Source of the DNA: Rubrivivax sp.
Lineage (GTDB): Bacteria > Pseudomonadota > Gammaproteobacteria > Burkholderiales > Burkholderiaceae_C
DNA: 57,003 nucleotides
NCBI GenBank assembly: GCA_016789955.1
Contig: JAEUPB010000068.1
Location: 1 to 57,003, forward strand
Direction of reading: 5' to 3'
The notes under the pieces are model-generated. The model was not told where the DNA came from and searched no databases. It was given only the letters and a program-made list of their open reading frames with translations. Every line of letters starts with the position of its first letter. The first letter of the stretch is position 1. This document shows positions 24,641 to 33,634 of this stretch, one piece after another. The position numbers were made by a program, and so were the translations under genes.

Positions 24641-26089
24641 TCAGGTCAGCCGTGTCAGCTCGGCCAGGACCTTCTCGCGCGCGGCCGGCGGCACGGCGTC
24701 GACCAGCTGCGCGAAGAAGGCGGCCCGGTCGGGCGACTTCTCGGCCGCCTTCTTCACCATCACGCCGGCGATCGGGCCCAGGTGCGTGGCGACCACCTTC
24801 TTGGCCGCTTCCACCATCGCCGGCGACAGTGGCGCGCCGGCGCCCGACGAGGCGTGCGACGCCACCGCCGACTTGGTGCCCGAGGCGATGCCGGGGATGC
24901 TGGTAGCCCCGACCTTGGTGCCCATCCGGGTGTTCGAGCTCGACGCCTGCCCGAGGAACTCGGCGCGCGCGTTCGGGTTCGTGACGTGCGAGGCGAGCTG
25001 CGCGTACAGCGTGGGCAGGTCCGGGCACTCGCGGGCGGCGCGCCGCACCAGCACCGTGGCCATCGGCCCCACATGCTTGGCCAGCACCAGCTCGACGGCG
25101 GCGAGCTGGTCGCGGTCCCAGTGGGTGGGGGTGCCGTGCGAACCCTGCGAGGTGTTCGACAGCGACGTCGCGCCCGGCAGCGGCCCGGCGCCGGCGCGCT
25201 TCATCTCCGGCACCCGCGAGCGCACGACGGTCTGCTCCCACGCGTCGGGCACGATGGGCTCGCCCACGCCGCGCTGGATCGCCGCCTTGAAGGCTTCGGC
25301 GGTGGCGTAGCGCTTGTTCGGGTCCTTGGCCAGCGCCGTGGCCACGAGGGTGTCGTAGAACGGCGGCCGGCGCGCGCCGTCGACCTTCGACGGCACCGGC
25401 GGCTCCTCGTGCACCACCTTGTACATCAGCGCCTCGGTGCTGCCCGAGAACGGCGGGTTGCCCACCAGCAGCGTGTACAGCAGCACGCCGGCGGCGTAGA
25501 GGTCGACGCGGCGGTCGATGGCATCGCCACGGAACTGCTCGGGCGCCATGTAGGCCGGCGTGCCGATCAGCGTGTGCATCTGCGTCAGGCCCGAGTTCTC
25601 GATGCGGGCGACGCCGAAGTCGGCGATCTTCAGCCGGCCGTTGCGGCCGAGGATGATGTTGGCGGGCTTGATGTCGCGGTGCCACACGCCCTGCTCGTGC
25701 GCGTGGTGCAGCGCGTCGAGCACCTGGATCATGAGCCCGGGGATGTCCTCGTCGGTGAAGCGGACCTTGTGCGTCAGGTAGTGCGCCAGGCTGTGCCCCT
25801 CGACGAACTCCATCGCGATGTAGGCCACGTCCTCCTGGCTGCCGTAGTCGTACACCTGCACGATGCCCGGGTGCGACAGCCGCCCGCCGGCCTGCGCCTC
25901 GTTGCGGAAGCGCGCCGCGATGCCGGCGCTGCCCACCGAATCCCCGGCCAGCGCCTGGCGGATCGTCTTCAGCGCCACCACGCGCCGGATGTCGGGGTCG
26001 AAGCCCTTGTAGACGACGCCCATCGCCCCCTCACCGAGCACCTCGGTGATCTCGTACTTGCCCAGGCGGGCGGGGTGGGCGGTGGCCAT
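24641..26089 (-). CDS. Ser/Thr protein kinase with C-terminal tandem helical repeats
   Basis: This protein of 482 residues has a Hanks-type kinase domain at about 11-275: glycine loop GEGAMGVVYKG (19-29), Lys41, catalytic HRDIKPAN (137-144), DFG (157-159) and APEQ. All catalytic residues are present. A Ser/Gly/Thr-rich linker follows. Two related helical segments lie at about 326-369 and 425-468. Both contain an (A)VE-motif, K-HVGP/HLGP and RRAAREC/KKAAEKS, resembling the DUF8082 module found on bacterial kinases. No transmembrane helix is seen. It is the last gene of an apparent operon with a haem-type sensor and a FecR-like secreted protein. Its substrate is unknown. Confidence 0.88.
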   Translation of the reverse strand: MATAHPARLGKYEITEVLGEGAMGVVYKGFDPDIRRVVALKTIRQALAGDSVGSAGIAARFRNEAQAGGRLSHPGIVQVYDYGSQEDVAYIAMEFVEGHSLAHYLTHKVRFTDEDIPGLMIQVLDALHHAHEQGVWHRDIKPANIILGRNGRLKIADFGVARIENSGLTQMHTLIGTPAYMAPEQFRGDAIDRRVDLYAAGVLLYTLLVGNPPFSGSTEALMYKVVHEEPPVPSKVDGARRPPFYDTLVATALAKDPNKRYATAEAFKAAIQRGVGEPIVPDAWEQTVVRSRVPEMKRAGAGPLPGATSLSNTSQGSHGTPTHWDRDQLAAVELVLAKHVGPMATVLVRRAARECPDLPTLYAQLASHVTNPNARAEFLGQASSSNTRMGTKVGATSIPGIASGTKSAVASHASSGAGAPLSPAMVEAAKKVVATHLGPIAGVMVKKAAEKSPDRAAFFAQLVDAVPPAAREKVLAELTRLT

Positions 26090-26123
26090 CGGTCAGCGTC
26101 GGGCGGTGGCTGCCTGGGCGGCG

Positions 26124-26996
26124 TCAGGCTTCGAGCATCTTCATCGCCGCCACCACGCTGGCGCGCATGCGGCTGAAAGACTGCGCCAGCACGCTGATCT
26201 CGTCCTTGCCGCTGGTGTCGAACTCCGGCGCTTCCAGGTCACCCTGGCTCACGCGATCGGCCAGCTGCGACAGCTTGGTGACGGGCCGCACGACGACGAA
26301 CCAGATCATCAGGTTCAGCACCACGCCGACCACCGCGAACACGCCCAGCAGCGAGCCGATGAACACCGTGAAGGCCTGGTCGGCGCGCTTCATCGGCACT
26401 TCCAGCGGCACCGAGACGATCTGCGCGCCGATCACCTCGTTGAGCTGCCAGCCGAAGCCGTTCGCGCTGCCGTAGCGGTCGACCATGGTCTTGGGCGCGG
26501 CCTCCACGCTGCTGTGGCACTGCAGGCAGGCCGGATTCGTGATCTTCAGCGGGCGCGACACGTACAGCGCCGGGCCGGTGGGCGTGTCGCGCTGGCCGAC
26601 GAACTCCTTGAGCTCGCCGTTGTTGCGGAACTGGTTGACGACGTCGACCTCCCAGCCGGTGGCGCGGTCGCGCGGGTTGGTCGGGTTCAGCGTCGCTTCC
26701 TTGTAGAAGTACTCGGGGTAGCGCTGCTTCAGCGCCCCCAGCACCTCGACGGCCGAGTAGCTGGGCACCGACTGCGGCAGGAACTCGTACTTCATCTGCG
26801 TCTCGAGCAGCTTGGTGATCTGCCCGCTGGTGTAGCCGCGCACCGCCTGCGCCTTGTCCATCAGCAGGCGCGCCTTGTCCATCGTCTCTTCCTGGGCCTG
26901 CTGCCGCAGCAGCAGGTTGGTGATGTAGCCGCTCACGCCGATGCCCAGCGCCATCACGACGAGGAAGATGAAGTTGAACTTGAACAGCAGTTTCAT
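26124..26996 (-). CDS. Membrane sensor with c-type haem DUF3365 domain and HAMP
   Basis: This protein of 290 residues has helix 1 at 5-28 and a periplasmic domain at about 30-205 resembling the Tll0287-like/DUF3365 haem domain, with a single haem-attachment motif CLQCH at 157-161. Helix 2 is at about 208-234 and a HAMP domain covers about 232-286. It then ends, with no kinase, cyclase or chemotaxis output. Haem in the periplasm suggests sensing of redox state or a gas, with the signal passed by the HAMP segment to another protein. The Ser/Thr kinase gene 34 bp downstream is the obvious candidate. The start at 26996 gives a short, basic N-terminus before helix 1. Confidence 0.85.
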   Translation of the reverse strand: MKLLFKFNFIFLVVMALGIGVSGYITNLLLRQQAQEETMDKARLLMDKAQAVRGYTSGQITKLLETQMKYEFLPQSVPSYSAVEVLGALKQRYPEYFYKEATLNPTNPRDRATGWEVDVVNQFRNNGELKEFVGQRDTPTGPALYVSRPLKITNPACLQCHSSVEAAPKTMVDRYGSANGFGWQLNEVIGAQIVSVPLEVPMKRADQAFTVFIGSLLGVFAVVGVVLNLMIWFVVVRPVTKLSQLADRVSQGDLEAPEFDTSGKDEISVLAQSFSRMRASVVAAMKMLEA

Positions 26997-27020
26997 GGGA
27001 GCTCCGGGAGGAGGGCAGAC

Positions 27021-27911
27021 TTACGGGACGTTGCGCTGGCCGGATGCAGGGCCGGGCCGGGGCGGTTCCGTCTTCGGGAGCGGCGGAGGCGGCAGCACGA
27101 TGGGGCCCCACTCGCGGTGATCGTTGATGTTGGTGATGAGTGCCGACTTGATGCTCGGCTCCTGCGCCCATGCCGTGAACTGGGTCACGAGGACCCGGCG
27201 CACGAGCGGCTCGGTGTACAGCCAGTCTCGCAGTTCGGCGTAGCCGGGCAGCGGCAGCGGCTTGCCGGTGACGTTGCGGGCCAGCACCACGGCACGGCGC
27301 AGCGGCAGCGTGTCGCGGAAGGCGCGCGGGATCTGCGCCAGCCAGTCCCCTGGGGGCCGGGGTTGCACGGTGGCGGACGCGCCGCCGCCACGTGACCAGA
27401 ACTGCCCCGCGGGCAGCGACTGCGGTGCGGCCTTGCCCAGGCGATCGGCGAGCATCGCCGAGCCCGACTCCGCGAACACGGCGCTGCGCTCGGGCGTGGC
27501 CTGCACCACCACCACGCCGGCGGACGGTGCGATCTCCAGCCCCGGGGCCAGCACCACCGGTGCGGTGGCCGGGGCACGGCCGCTGACCTTCACGAACCCG
27601 CGCAGCACGTACAGCCCGGGCGCCTTGCCGGCCTTCTCGCTGAGCTTGTCGGGCAGCACCATCGCGTGCGTGCCGGGGCCGAGGTCGGCAGCACTGCCAT
27701 CGGGCCACTCAAGCCGCAGCAGCACCGCTTTGGCGTCGAGGTTCACGATCGATGCCGGCGGCAGCTTCAGGCCTTCGACCGCCGCGAAACTGCCGCGGGC
27801 ATGCACGACCCGCGCCTCGCCGTCGAGGATGCTGACCACCACCTGCGCGGCTGCCAGCGCAGGCCCCATCGCGACGGCGCAGGCCAGGATGCGAAGCAGG
27901 GCGGAGATCAT
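27021..27911 (-). CDS. Secreted FecR-like hypothetical protein
   Basis: This protein of 296 residues has a signal peptide (about 1-22, cleaved near AAA). The mature part opens with [17 protein letters not shown] and a strand-rich stretch that resembles a FecR/ferric-dicitrate-regulator-type domain (about 25-125: [20 protein letters not shown]). The C-terminal half has no recognised domain and ends with a Pro-rich tail ([16 protein letters not shown]). The first gene of the signalling operon, it lies 24 bp before the haem sensor. It probably resides in the periplasm and may present a ligand or partner to the sensor. Function is otherwise unknown. Confidence 0.7.
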   Translation of the reverse strand: MISALLRILACAVAMGPALAAAQVVVSILDGEARVVHARGSFAAVEGLKLPPASIVNLDAKAVLLRLEWPDGSAADLGPGTHAMVLPDKLSEKAGKAPGLYVLRGFVKVSGRAPATAPVVLAPGLEIAPSAGVVVVQATPERSAVFAESGSAMLADRLGKAAPQSLPAGQFWSRGGGASATVQPRPPGDWLAQIPRAFRDTLPLRRAVVLARNVTGKPLPLPGYAELRDWLYTEPLVRRVLVTQFTAWAQEPSIKSALITNINDHREWGPIVLPPPPLPKTEPPRPGPASGQRNVP

Positions 27912-28031
27912 CGGGCGGTGGTCGGATCCGGGGTGTTGGCGGCAGGTGCGAAGCGTGAGTGATTGTCACCGAGCGCGCGTTGCACGGCCGTTCCGCAGGC
28001 TGTGGCATTTTTCCGCACCGCTGCCCCCCGT

Positions 28032-28037
28032 CAGAAT
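28032..28037 (+). promoter_or_regulatory. Candidate -10 element of tal
   Basis: CAGAAT ends 7 nt before the ATG at 28045. If used, transcription begins at or next to that codon, which favours it over the ATG at 28039. Confidence 0.35.
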
Positions 28038-28044
28038 CATGGGA

Positions 28045-28998
28045 ATGAACGCGCTCGAGCAGCTCAAGGCCAGCACCACCGTGGTGGCCGACACCGGCAA
28101 CTTCCGCCAGATCGCGCAGTACGCGCCACGCGACGCCACCACCAACCCCACGCTGATCCTCAAGGCCGTGCAGCAGCCGGAGTACGCGCCGCTGCTGCAG
28201 GAGGCGGTGGCCGCGGAGCCCGCGGCGCCGCTGGACCAGCGCGTGGACGCGGTGCTGGTGCGCTTCGGCCTGGAGATCCTGAAGATCGTGCCCGGGCGGG
28301 TGAGCACCGAGGTCGACGCGCGTCTGTCGTTCGACACCGAGGCCACGGTCGACCGTGCGCGCCGTATCGCCGCGCGCTATGCCGCCGCCGGCATCGGCCG
28401 CGAGCGCGTGCTGATCAAGATCGCCGCCACGTGGGAAGGCATCCGCGCCGCCGGGCGGCTGGAGCGCGAAGGCATCCACTGCAACCTGACGCTGCTGTTC
28501 TCGTTCGCGCAGGCCGTGGCCTGCGGCGACGCGGGCGTGACGCTGATCTCGCCGTTCGTCGGCCGTATCTACGACTGGTACCGGAAGGCCGCGGGCGCAG
28601 CCTGGGACGAGGTGGCCCACGCCGGCGCCAACGACCCCGGCGTGCGCTCGGTGACGGCGATCTGGCGCCACTACAAGCGCCACGGCATCGCCACCGAGGT
28701 GATGGGGGCGAGCTTCCGCAACGTGGGCCAGATCCGTGCGCTGGCCGGCTGCGACCTGCTGACCATCAGCCCGGAGCTGCTGGCGCAGCTGCAGGCCTCC
28801 GGCGAGCCGGTGCCGCGCGCGCTCGACCCGGCACAGGCCCGGGCGCTGGACCTGCCCGAGGTGCACCTGGACGAACCCGGCTTCCGCTGGGCCCTGAACG
28901 ACGACGCCATGGCCACCGAGAAGCTGGCCGAGGGCATCCGCGCCTTCGCCGCCGACGCGGTGAAGCTCGACCGACTGCTGCAGGAGCCGCTCCGATGA
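28045..28998 (+). CDS. tal: Transaldolase
   Basis: This protein of about 317 residues has exactly the size of E. coli TalB. It moves a dihydroxyacetone unit between sedoheptulose-7-phosphate and glyceraldehyde-3-phosphate in the pentose phosphate pathway. Signatures are [21 protein letters not shown], the Schiff-base Lys in [11 protein letters not shown], and the phosphate loop around [11 protein letters not shown]. An in-frame ATG lies two codons upstream at 28039. The stop overlaps the pgi start (ATGA), and the HAD gene follows in the same way, so three sugar-phosphate enzymes form one operon. Confidence 0.95.
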   Translation: MNALEQLKASTTVVADTGNFRQIAQYAPRDATTNPTLILKAVQQPEYAPLLQEAVAAEPAAPLDQRVDAVLVRFGLEILKIVPGRVSTEVDARLSFDTEATVDRARRIAARYAAAGIGRERVLIKIAATWEGIRAAGRLEREGIHCNLTLLFSFAQAVACGDAGVTLISPFVGRIYDWYRKAAGAAWDEVAHAGANDPGVRSVTAIWRHYKRHGIATEVMGASFRNVGQIRALAGCDLLTISPELLAQLQASGEPVPRALDPAQARALDLPEVHLDEPGFRWALNDDAMATEKLAEGIRAFAADAVKLDRLLQEPLR

Positions 28999-30611
28999 AC
29001 GCACCCCGCTGCGACCGCACCACCGCCTGGGCGGCCCTGGCCGGCCACTACGAAGCGCACGGCCGCGACTTCGACCTGCGCGGGGCTTTCGCGCGCGAGC
29101 CGCAGCGGTTCGACACCCATGCGATCGAGGCGCCTGAGGTCTTCGGCGACCTGTCGAAGAACCTCGTCGACCTCACCACGCGGCGGCTGCTGGTCGAACT
29201 GGCCGGCGAGTGCCGGCTGGCCGAGCGGCGCGACGCCTTGCTGGCCGGCGAGCCGGTGAACGTGACCGAGGGCCGCCCGGTGCTGCACACGGCCCTGCGC
29301 GCGCCGCGCGGCGCGGCGCCGCTGAACGAGCGCGTCGGCCCGGCCCCGTTCAGCGACGACGTGCACGGCGTGCTCGATGCGATGCTCGCCTACGCCGAGG
29401 GGGTGCGCGCCGACGCCGGCATCACCGACGTGGTGAACATCGGCATCGGCGGCAGCGACCTCGGCCCGCAGATGGCGGTGCGCGCGCTGCAGCGCTACAC
29501 CGAGCCGCGGCTCACGATGCACTTCGCCAGCAACGTCGACGGCCACGACCTCGTGCCCATCCTCGAGCGGCTGGACGCGCGGCGCACGCTGTTCGTCATT
29601 GCCAGCAAGACCTTCACGACGCAGGAGACGATGGCCAACGCCGCGGTGGCGCGGCAGTGGTTCCTGAAGCAGGGCGGCACGGACATCGCGCGCCACTTCG
29701 CGGCCACCACCACCAACGTCACCGCCGCGGCAGCCTTCGGCATCACCACCACGTTCGGCTTCTGGGACTGGGTGGGCGGCCGCTACTCGCTGTGGAGCGC
29801 GATCGGGCTGCCGATCGCCATCGCCATCGGCGAGGCCTCGTTCCGCGAACTGCTGGCCGGCGCGCATGCGATGGACCGCCATTTCGCCACCGCGCCGGCC
29901 GAGCGCAACCTGCCGCTGATGCTGGGCCTGCTGGACGTCTGGTACCGCAATTTCCACGGTTTCGCCAGCCGCAGCATCGCGCCGTACCACCAGGGCCTGG
30001 CGCGGCTGCCGGCCTACCTGCAGCAGCTCGAGATGGAGAGCAACGGCAAGCGCGTCGACCTCGCCGGCGCGCCACTGCCCTTCGGCACCAGCCCGGTGGT
30101 GTGGGGCGAGCCCGGCACCAACGGGCAGCACGCGTACTTCCAGATGCTGCACCAGGGCAGCGACGTGATCCCGGTGGAGTTCATCGCGGTGCGCGAGCCG
30201 GCGCACGGCGAGGCCGACCTGCACCGCAAGCTGCTGGCCAACTGCCTGGCGCAGAGCCAGGCGCTGATGCTCGGCAAGACGCCCGACGAGGCGCGCCGCG
30301 AGCAGGCGCCGACGGCGGGCGCCGCCTTCGACCGCGCCGCGCTGGCGATGCACCGCGCGTTCCCCGGCAACCGGCCGAGCACGACGCTGGTGCTCGACCG
30401 GCTGACGCCCCGTTCGCTGGGCGCGCTGATCGCGATGTACGAGCACCGCGTGTACACCAGCGGCGCGCTGTGGGGCATCAACAGCTTCGACCAGTGGGGC
30501 GTGGAACTGGGCAAGGCGTTGGCCGGCGCGCTGCTGGCGCGCCTGCAGTCGCGCGACACCACCGGGCTGGACGCGTCCACCGCCGGCCTGCTGAAGCGGC
30601 TGACGGCATGA
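28995..30611 (+). CDS. pgi: Glucose-6-phosphate isomerase
   Basis: This protein of about 538 residues interconverts glucose-6-phosphate and fructose-6-phosphate. Family signatures are clear: [26 protein letters not shown], the catalytic Glu in [19 protein letters not shown] with its His, and the C-terminal [12 protein letters not shown] with the active-site Lys. Its start overlaps the tal stop and its stop overlaps the HAD gene start, both as ATGA. The length is slightly shorter than E. coli Pgi (549). Confidence 0.96.
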   Translation: MNAPRCDRTTAWAALAGHYEAHGRDFDLRGAFAREPQRFDTHAIEAPEVFGDLSKNLVDLTTRRLLVELAGECRLAERRDALLAGEPVNVTEGRPVLHTALRAPRGAAPLNERVGPAPFSDDVHGVLDAMLAYAEGVRADAGITDVVNIGIGGSDLGPQMAVRALQRYTEPRLTMHFASNVDGHDLVPILERLDARRTLFVIASKTFTTQETMANAAVARQWFLKQGGTDIARHFAATTTNVTAAAAFGITTTFGFWDWVGGRYSLWSAIGLPIAIAIGEASFRELLAGAHAMDRHFATAPAERNLPLMLGLLDVWYRNFHGFASRSIAPYHQGLARLPAYLQQLEMESNGKRVDLAGAPLPFGTSPVVWGEPGTNGQHAYFQMLHQGSDVIPVEFIAVREPAHGEADLHRKLLANCLAQSQALMLGKTPDEARREQAPTAGAAFDRAALAMHRAFPGNRPSTTLVLDRLTPRSLGALIAMYEHRVYTSGALWGINSFDQWGVELGKALAGALLARLQSRDTTGLDASTAGLLKRLTA

Positions 30612-31225
30612 AGATCGTCTTCGACTTCGCCGGCGTCGTCTTCCACTGGCAGCCGCTGGCCACGCTGCGCGCGGCGATCCCGCACCATGCCCCCGACGAC
30701 GAGCGCGCGGAGCACTGGGGCCGGCAGATCTTCACCGGCTGGGGCGGGGACTGGGGCGAGTTCGACCGCGGCCGCCTCGACGCCGATGCGCTGGTGGTGC
30801 GCACCGCCGCGCGCACCGGCCTGGCCGAGACCGACGTGCGCGCCGTGGTCGACGCGATCCCGCGTGCACTGCGGCCCGATCCGGCCACCGTGGCGTTGAT
30901 CGGCGACCTGCGCGCGGCCGGCCACGCGCTGTACTTCCTGTCGAACATGCCGGCGCCGTATGCGCGCCACCTGGAGGCCGGGCACCCGCTGCACGAGTGG
31001 TTCGACGCAGGCCTGTTCTCGGCCGACGCCCGCGCGATCAAGCCCGAGCCGGCGATCTTCCGGGCGGCCGAACAGCGCTTCGGCGCACGCGGCAACGACC
31101 TGCTGTTCCTCGACGACGTGCTGGCCAACGTGCGTGCCGCGCAGGCGGCGGGGTGGCGGGCGGTGCAGTACGTCGATGCGGCGCAGGTGCGGCGCGTGCT
31201 CGCCGAGCACGGCGCCCTGGGCTGA
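30608..31225 (+). CDS. HAD-family hydrolase, YihX-like sugar phosphatase
   Basis: This protein of about 205 residues has the HAD fold: motif I FDFAGVV, motif II FLSNMP, motif III Lys in IKPEPAIF and motif IV LFLDDVLANV. As in E. coli YihX (FDLGNV), the second acidic residue of motif I is missing. YihX hydrolyses alpha-D-glucose-1-phosphate. The coupling to pgi by a 4-bp overlap supports a sugar-phosphate substrate, but this is inference. No signal peptide is seen, so the enzyme is cytosolic. Confidence 0.82.
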   Translation: MKIVFDFAGVVFHWQPLATLRAAIPHHAPDDERAEHWGRQIFTGWGGDWGEFDRGRLDADALVVRTAARTGLAETDVRAVVDAIPRALRPDPATVALIGDLRAAGHALYFLSNMPAPYARHLEAGHPLHEWFDAGLFSADARAIKPEPAIFRAAEQRFGARGNDLLFLDDVLANVRAAQAAGWRAVQYVDAAQVRRVLAEHGALG

Positions 31226-31228
31226 AGG

Positions 31229-31245
31229 CCGCGGCGCTGCCGCGG
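31229..31245. terminator. GC-rich hairpin between convergent genes
   Basis: CCGCGGC (31229-31235) and GCCGCGG (31239-31245) form a perfect 7-bp stem with a 3-nt loop. It lies in the 27-bp gap between the HAD gene and the convergent DUF2817 gene. A shared terminator is plausible, but no T-run is present. Confidence 0.3.
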
Positions 31246-31252
31246 GCGCCGT

Positions 31253-32344
31253 TCAGGCCGGTGTCGCGAGGCCGGCCACGGCCTGCCGAGCGGCCGCCAC
31301 GCCCTGCTCGACGATCTGCTGCTTCCACGCCGGTGTCTCGGTGTAGAACGCGCGCCGGGTGCGGGCCGTGATCTCCGCGGCCTGCGGCGCGCCGGTCTCG
31401 GGGTGCGCGTGCAGCCAGTGGTCGCCGCGCAGCGCCGTCATCACCTCGTTCATCGGCTCGGTGCCGTACTCCAGCGCGATGCCGGTGTAGTCGGCCTGCG
31501 GGCACTCGTCGAGCACCACGTTGAACATCAGCCCGGAGAGCAGCGCCGACGTGCTGCTGCCGTCGTAGACCGACGTGACCTCGGCGCCCCACCAGCGGCG
31601 ACCGCGGGCGATGGCGGCGGCGACGTCGGGCCCGGCCCAGATCTTCTCGCCATGGCCGCTGGGCCCCAGGCCGGTGTGCAGGTCGATCCATGCCAGCCGC
31701 GTGCAGCGGCGGCCGTGCTCGGACAGCACGTGTCGCAGCGTGAGGTGGCTCCAGGTCGGGCCGTTCCCGCCGTAGAACAGGCCGCAGCCGTGGCGGTACT
31801 GGCCGGCGGAGATGGCCGCCTGGAGGCCGCGCTCGCCGTGCCGAGCGGCGTAGGCCGCGATGTGCGCCTCGTTCTCCGCACTCGGCGGCCAGGTGTCGGG
31901 CACGAGGTAAGGCGCCAGCGCGTCGTAGCCGGCATTGGCCGGCAGCGGCTGCGAGTAGTCGTGGAAGTTGCGGTTGAGGTCGACGTTCTCGTGCGTCACG
32001 CGGCGGCCGTACGAGAAGCCGTGCGGGTTCAGCGCATGCAAGTAGAGCACCGCGACGCCGGCGGCGCGAGCCTCGCGGCGCCAGGCCTCGTCGGTCAGCA
32101 GCGCGTGTTGCACGCCCGAGCCGCAGTAGCCCTCGATGCCGTGGCAGGCGCTGGACACGACGAGCAGCGAGCCCGCGTCGTCGGCGCCGTCGCGGGCGAC
32201 GTCCATCGCCAGCGTCTCGCCGTCGCGCCCGAGCATCGGGTGCGGGTGCGACTGCACGGCCAGCCCCGCGGCCGCAGCGGCGCCGAGGAACTTCGTGCGC
32301 GCCTGCGCGTAGCTGGCGGCGAAGTGCGCTGCGGCGCCGCTCAT
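31253..32344 (-). CDS. DUF2817 zinc carboxypeptidase-like protein (M14 family)
   Basis: This protein of about 363 residues resembles DUF2817/M14-like metallohydrolases. The zinc HxxE pair is in SSACHGIEGYCGS, the substrate-binding NRNF in VDLNRNFHDY, and a possible third ligand in WIDLHTGLG. The catalytic Glu candidate lies in GIALEYGTEP. There is no signal peptide. The start at 32344 overlaps the stop of the M20 amidohydrolase (ATGA), so both are probably used for the same amide or peptide substrate, brought in by the binding proteins encoded upstream. Confidence 0.78.
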   Translation of the reverse strand: MSGAAAHFAASYAQARTKFLGAAAAAGLAVQSHPHPMLGRDGETLAMDVARDGADDAGSLLVVSSACHGIEGYCGSGVQHALLTDEAWRREARAAGVAVLYLHALNPHGFSYGRRVTHENVDLNRNFHDYSQPLPANAGYDALAPYLVPDTWPPSAENEAHIAAYAARHGERGLQAAISAGQYRHGCGLFYGGNGPTWSHLTLRHVLSEHGRRCTRLAWIDLHTGLGPSGHGEKIWAGPDVAAAIARGRRWWGAEVTSVYDGSSTSALLSGLMFNVVLDECPQADYTGIALEYGTEPMNEVMTALRGDHWLHAHPETGAPQAAEITARTRRAFYTETPAWKQQIVEQGVAAARQAVAGLATPA

Positions 32345-33546
32345 CTCGCCCCCCCGCGCGGCGTGCCCAGCCACTTCTCGACCAGCCGCACCCAGGCGGT
32401 GGCGCCCAGCGGGATCAGCTCGTCATTGAAGTCGTAGCTCGGGTTGTGCAGCATGCACGGCCCCATGCCGTGGCCGCCCTGGCGGTGCGCGCCGTCGCCG
32501 TTGCCGATCAGGAAGTAGCAGCCGGGCTTCTCCTGCAGGAAGTAGCTGAAGTCCTCGCTGCCCATGGTCGGCTCGAACTCGAGCACGTTCTCGGCGCCCA
32601 CGACCTCGGCCAGCACGCCCCGGGTGAACTCGGTCTCGGGGCCGTGGTTGACGGTGGGCGGGTAGCCGCGCTGGAAGTCGAACTCGCAGCGCGCCTCGAA
32701 GGCCGCACAGATCGATTCGGCAACCGTGCGCATGCGCCGCTCGACCAGTTCGAGCACGTCGGTGCTGAAGTAGCGCACCGTGCCGCGGATCTGCACGTGG
32801 TCGGGGATGACGTTGGTGGCCTCGCCGCCGTGGATCATGGTGACGGAGATGACCGCGGTGTCGATCGGCCGCACGTTGCGCGTGACGATGGTCTGCAGCC
32901 CCTGCACGATCTGGCAGGCCACCGGCATGGGGTCCACGCCGAGGTGCGGCATGGCCGCGTGGGCCCCGCGCCCGTGCACGGTGATGGTGAAGATGCTGCC
33001 GCCGGCGAACGAGGGACCGCTCTTGAGCGCGAACTGGCCGGCCTTCATGCCGGGCCAGTTGTGGGCACCGAACATGGCCTCCATCGGGCACTTGTCGAAC
33101 AGCCCGTCGCGGATCATCTCGCGGGCGCCGCCGCCCCCTTCTTCCGCGGGCTGGAACACGAGGTAGACGGTGCCGTCGAAGTTGCGGTACTTCGACAGGT
33201 GCTTGGCCGCGGCCAGCAGCATCGCGGTGTGGCCGTCGTGGCCGCAGGCGTGCATCTTGCCGGGGTGCGTGCTGGCGTGCGCGAAGCGGTTGTGTTCGGT
33301 CATCGGCAACGCGTCGATGTCGGCGCGCAGGCCCACCGCGCGGGTGGAGCTGCCGTTCTTCACGATGCCGACCACGCCGGTCTTGCCCAGGCCGCGATGG
33401 ATCGGGATGCCCCACTCGGTGAGCGCGGCGGCGATGCGGTCGGCGGTGCGCACCTCCTCGAAGCACAGCTCGGGGTGCGCGTGGATGTCCCGGCGCATCG
33501 CGGTGATCGCCGCGGCGTCGGCGAGAATGGACTCGATCAGGTTCAT
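32341..33546 (-). CDS. M20 family amidohydrolase (hippurate hydrolase-like)
   Basis: This zinc- or manganese-dependent amidohydrolase of 401 residues is of the M20D type. Metal ligands are Cys101, His103 and the Glu-Glu pair in FQPAEEGGGG, plus the His in GAHNWPG and a late His in MLHNPSYDFND. The lid-domain signature is VHGRGAHAAMPHLGVDPM. Family members cleave N-acyl amino acids such as hippurate or indole-acetyl conjugates. It is cytosolic and translationally coupled to the DUF2817 protein. Two periplasmic amino-acid-type binding proteins are encoded upstream on the same strand. Confidence 0.9.
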   Translation of the reverse strand: MNLIESILADAAAITAMRRDIHAHPELCFEEVRTADRIAAALTEWGIPIHRGLGKTGVVGIVKNGSSTRAVGLRADIDALPMTEHNRFAHASTHPGKMHACGHDGHTAMLLAAAKHLSKYRNFDGTVYLVFQPAEEGGGGAREMIRDGLFDKCPMEAMFGAHNWPGMKAGQFALKSGPSFAGGSIFTITVHGRGAHAAMPHLGVDPMPVACQIVQGLQTIVTRNVRPIDTAVISVTMIHGGEATNVIPDHVQIRGTVRYFSTDVLELVERRMRTVAESICAAFEARCEFDFQRGYPPTVNHGPETEFTRGVLAEVVGAENVLEFEPTMGSEDFSYFLQEKPGCYFLIGNGDGAHRQGGHGMGPCMLHNPSYDFNDELIPLGATAWVRLVEKWLGTPRGGAR

Positions 33547-33634
33547 CGGAGGGGCTCCGGCGGGCGCGAGAAGGGCATGTTACGCCGCCCTTTCCGGGCC
33601 ACCGTGCGGCGAGGCCTCTGGCTCCGAGCGGCCG

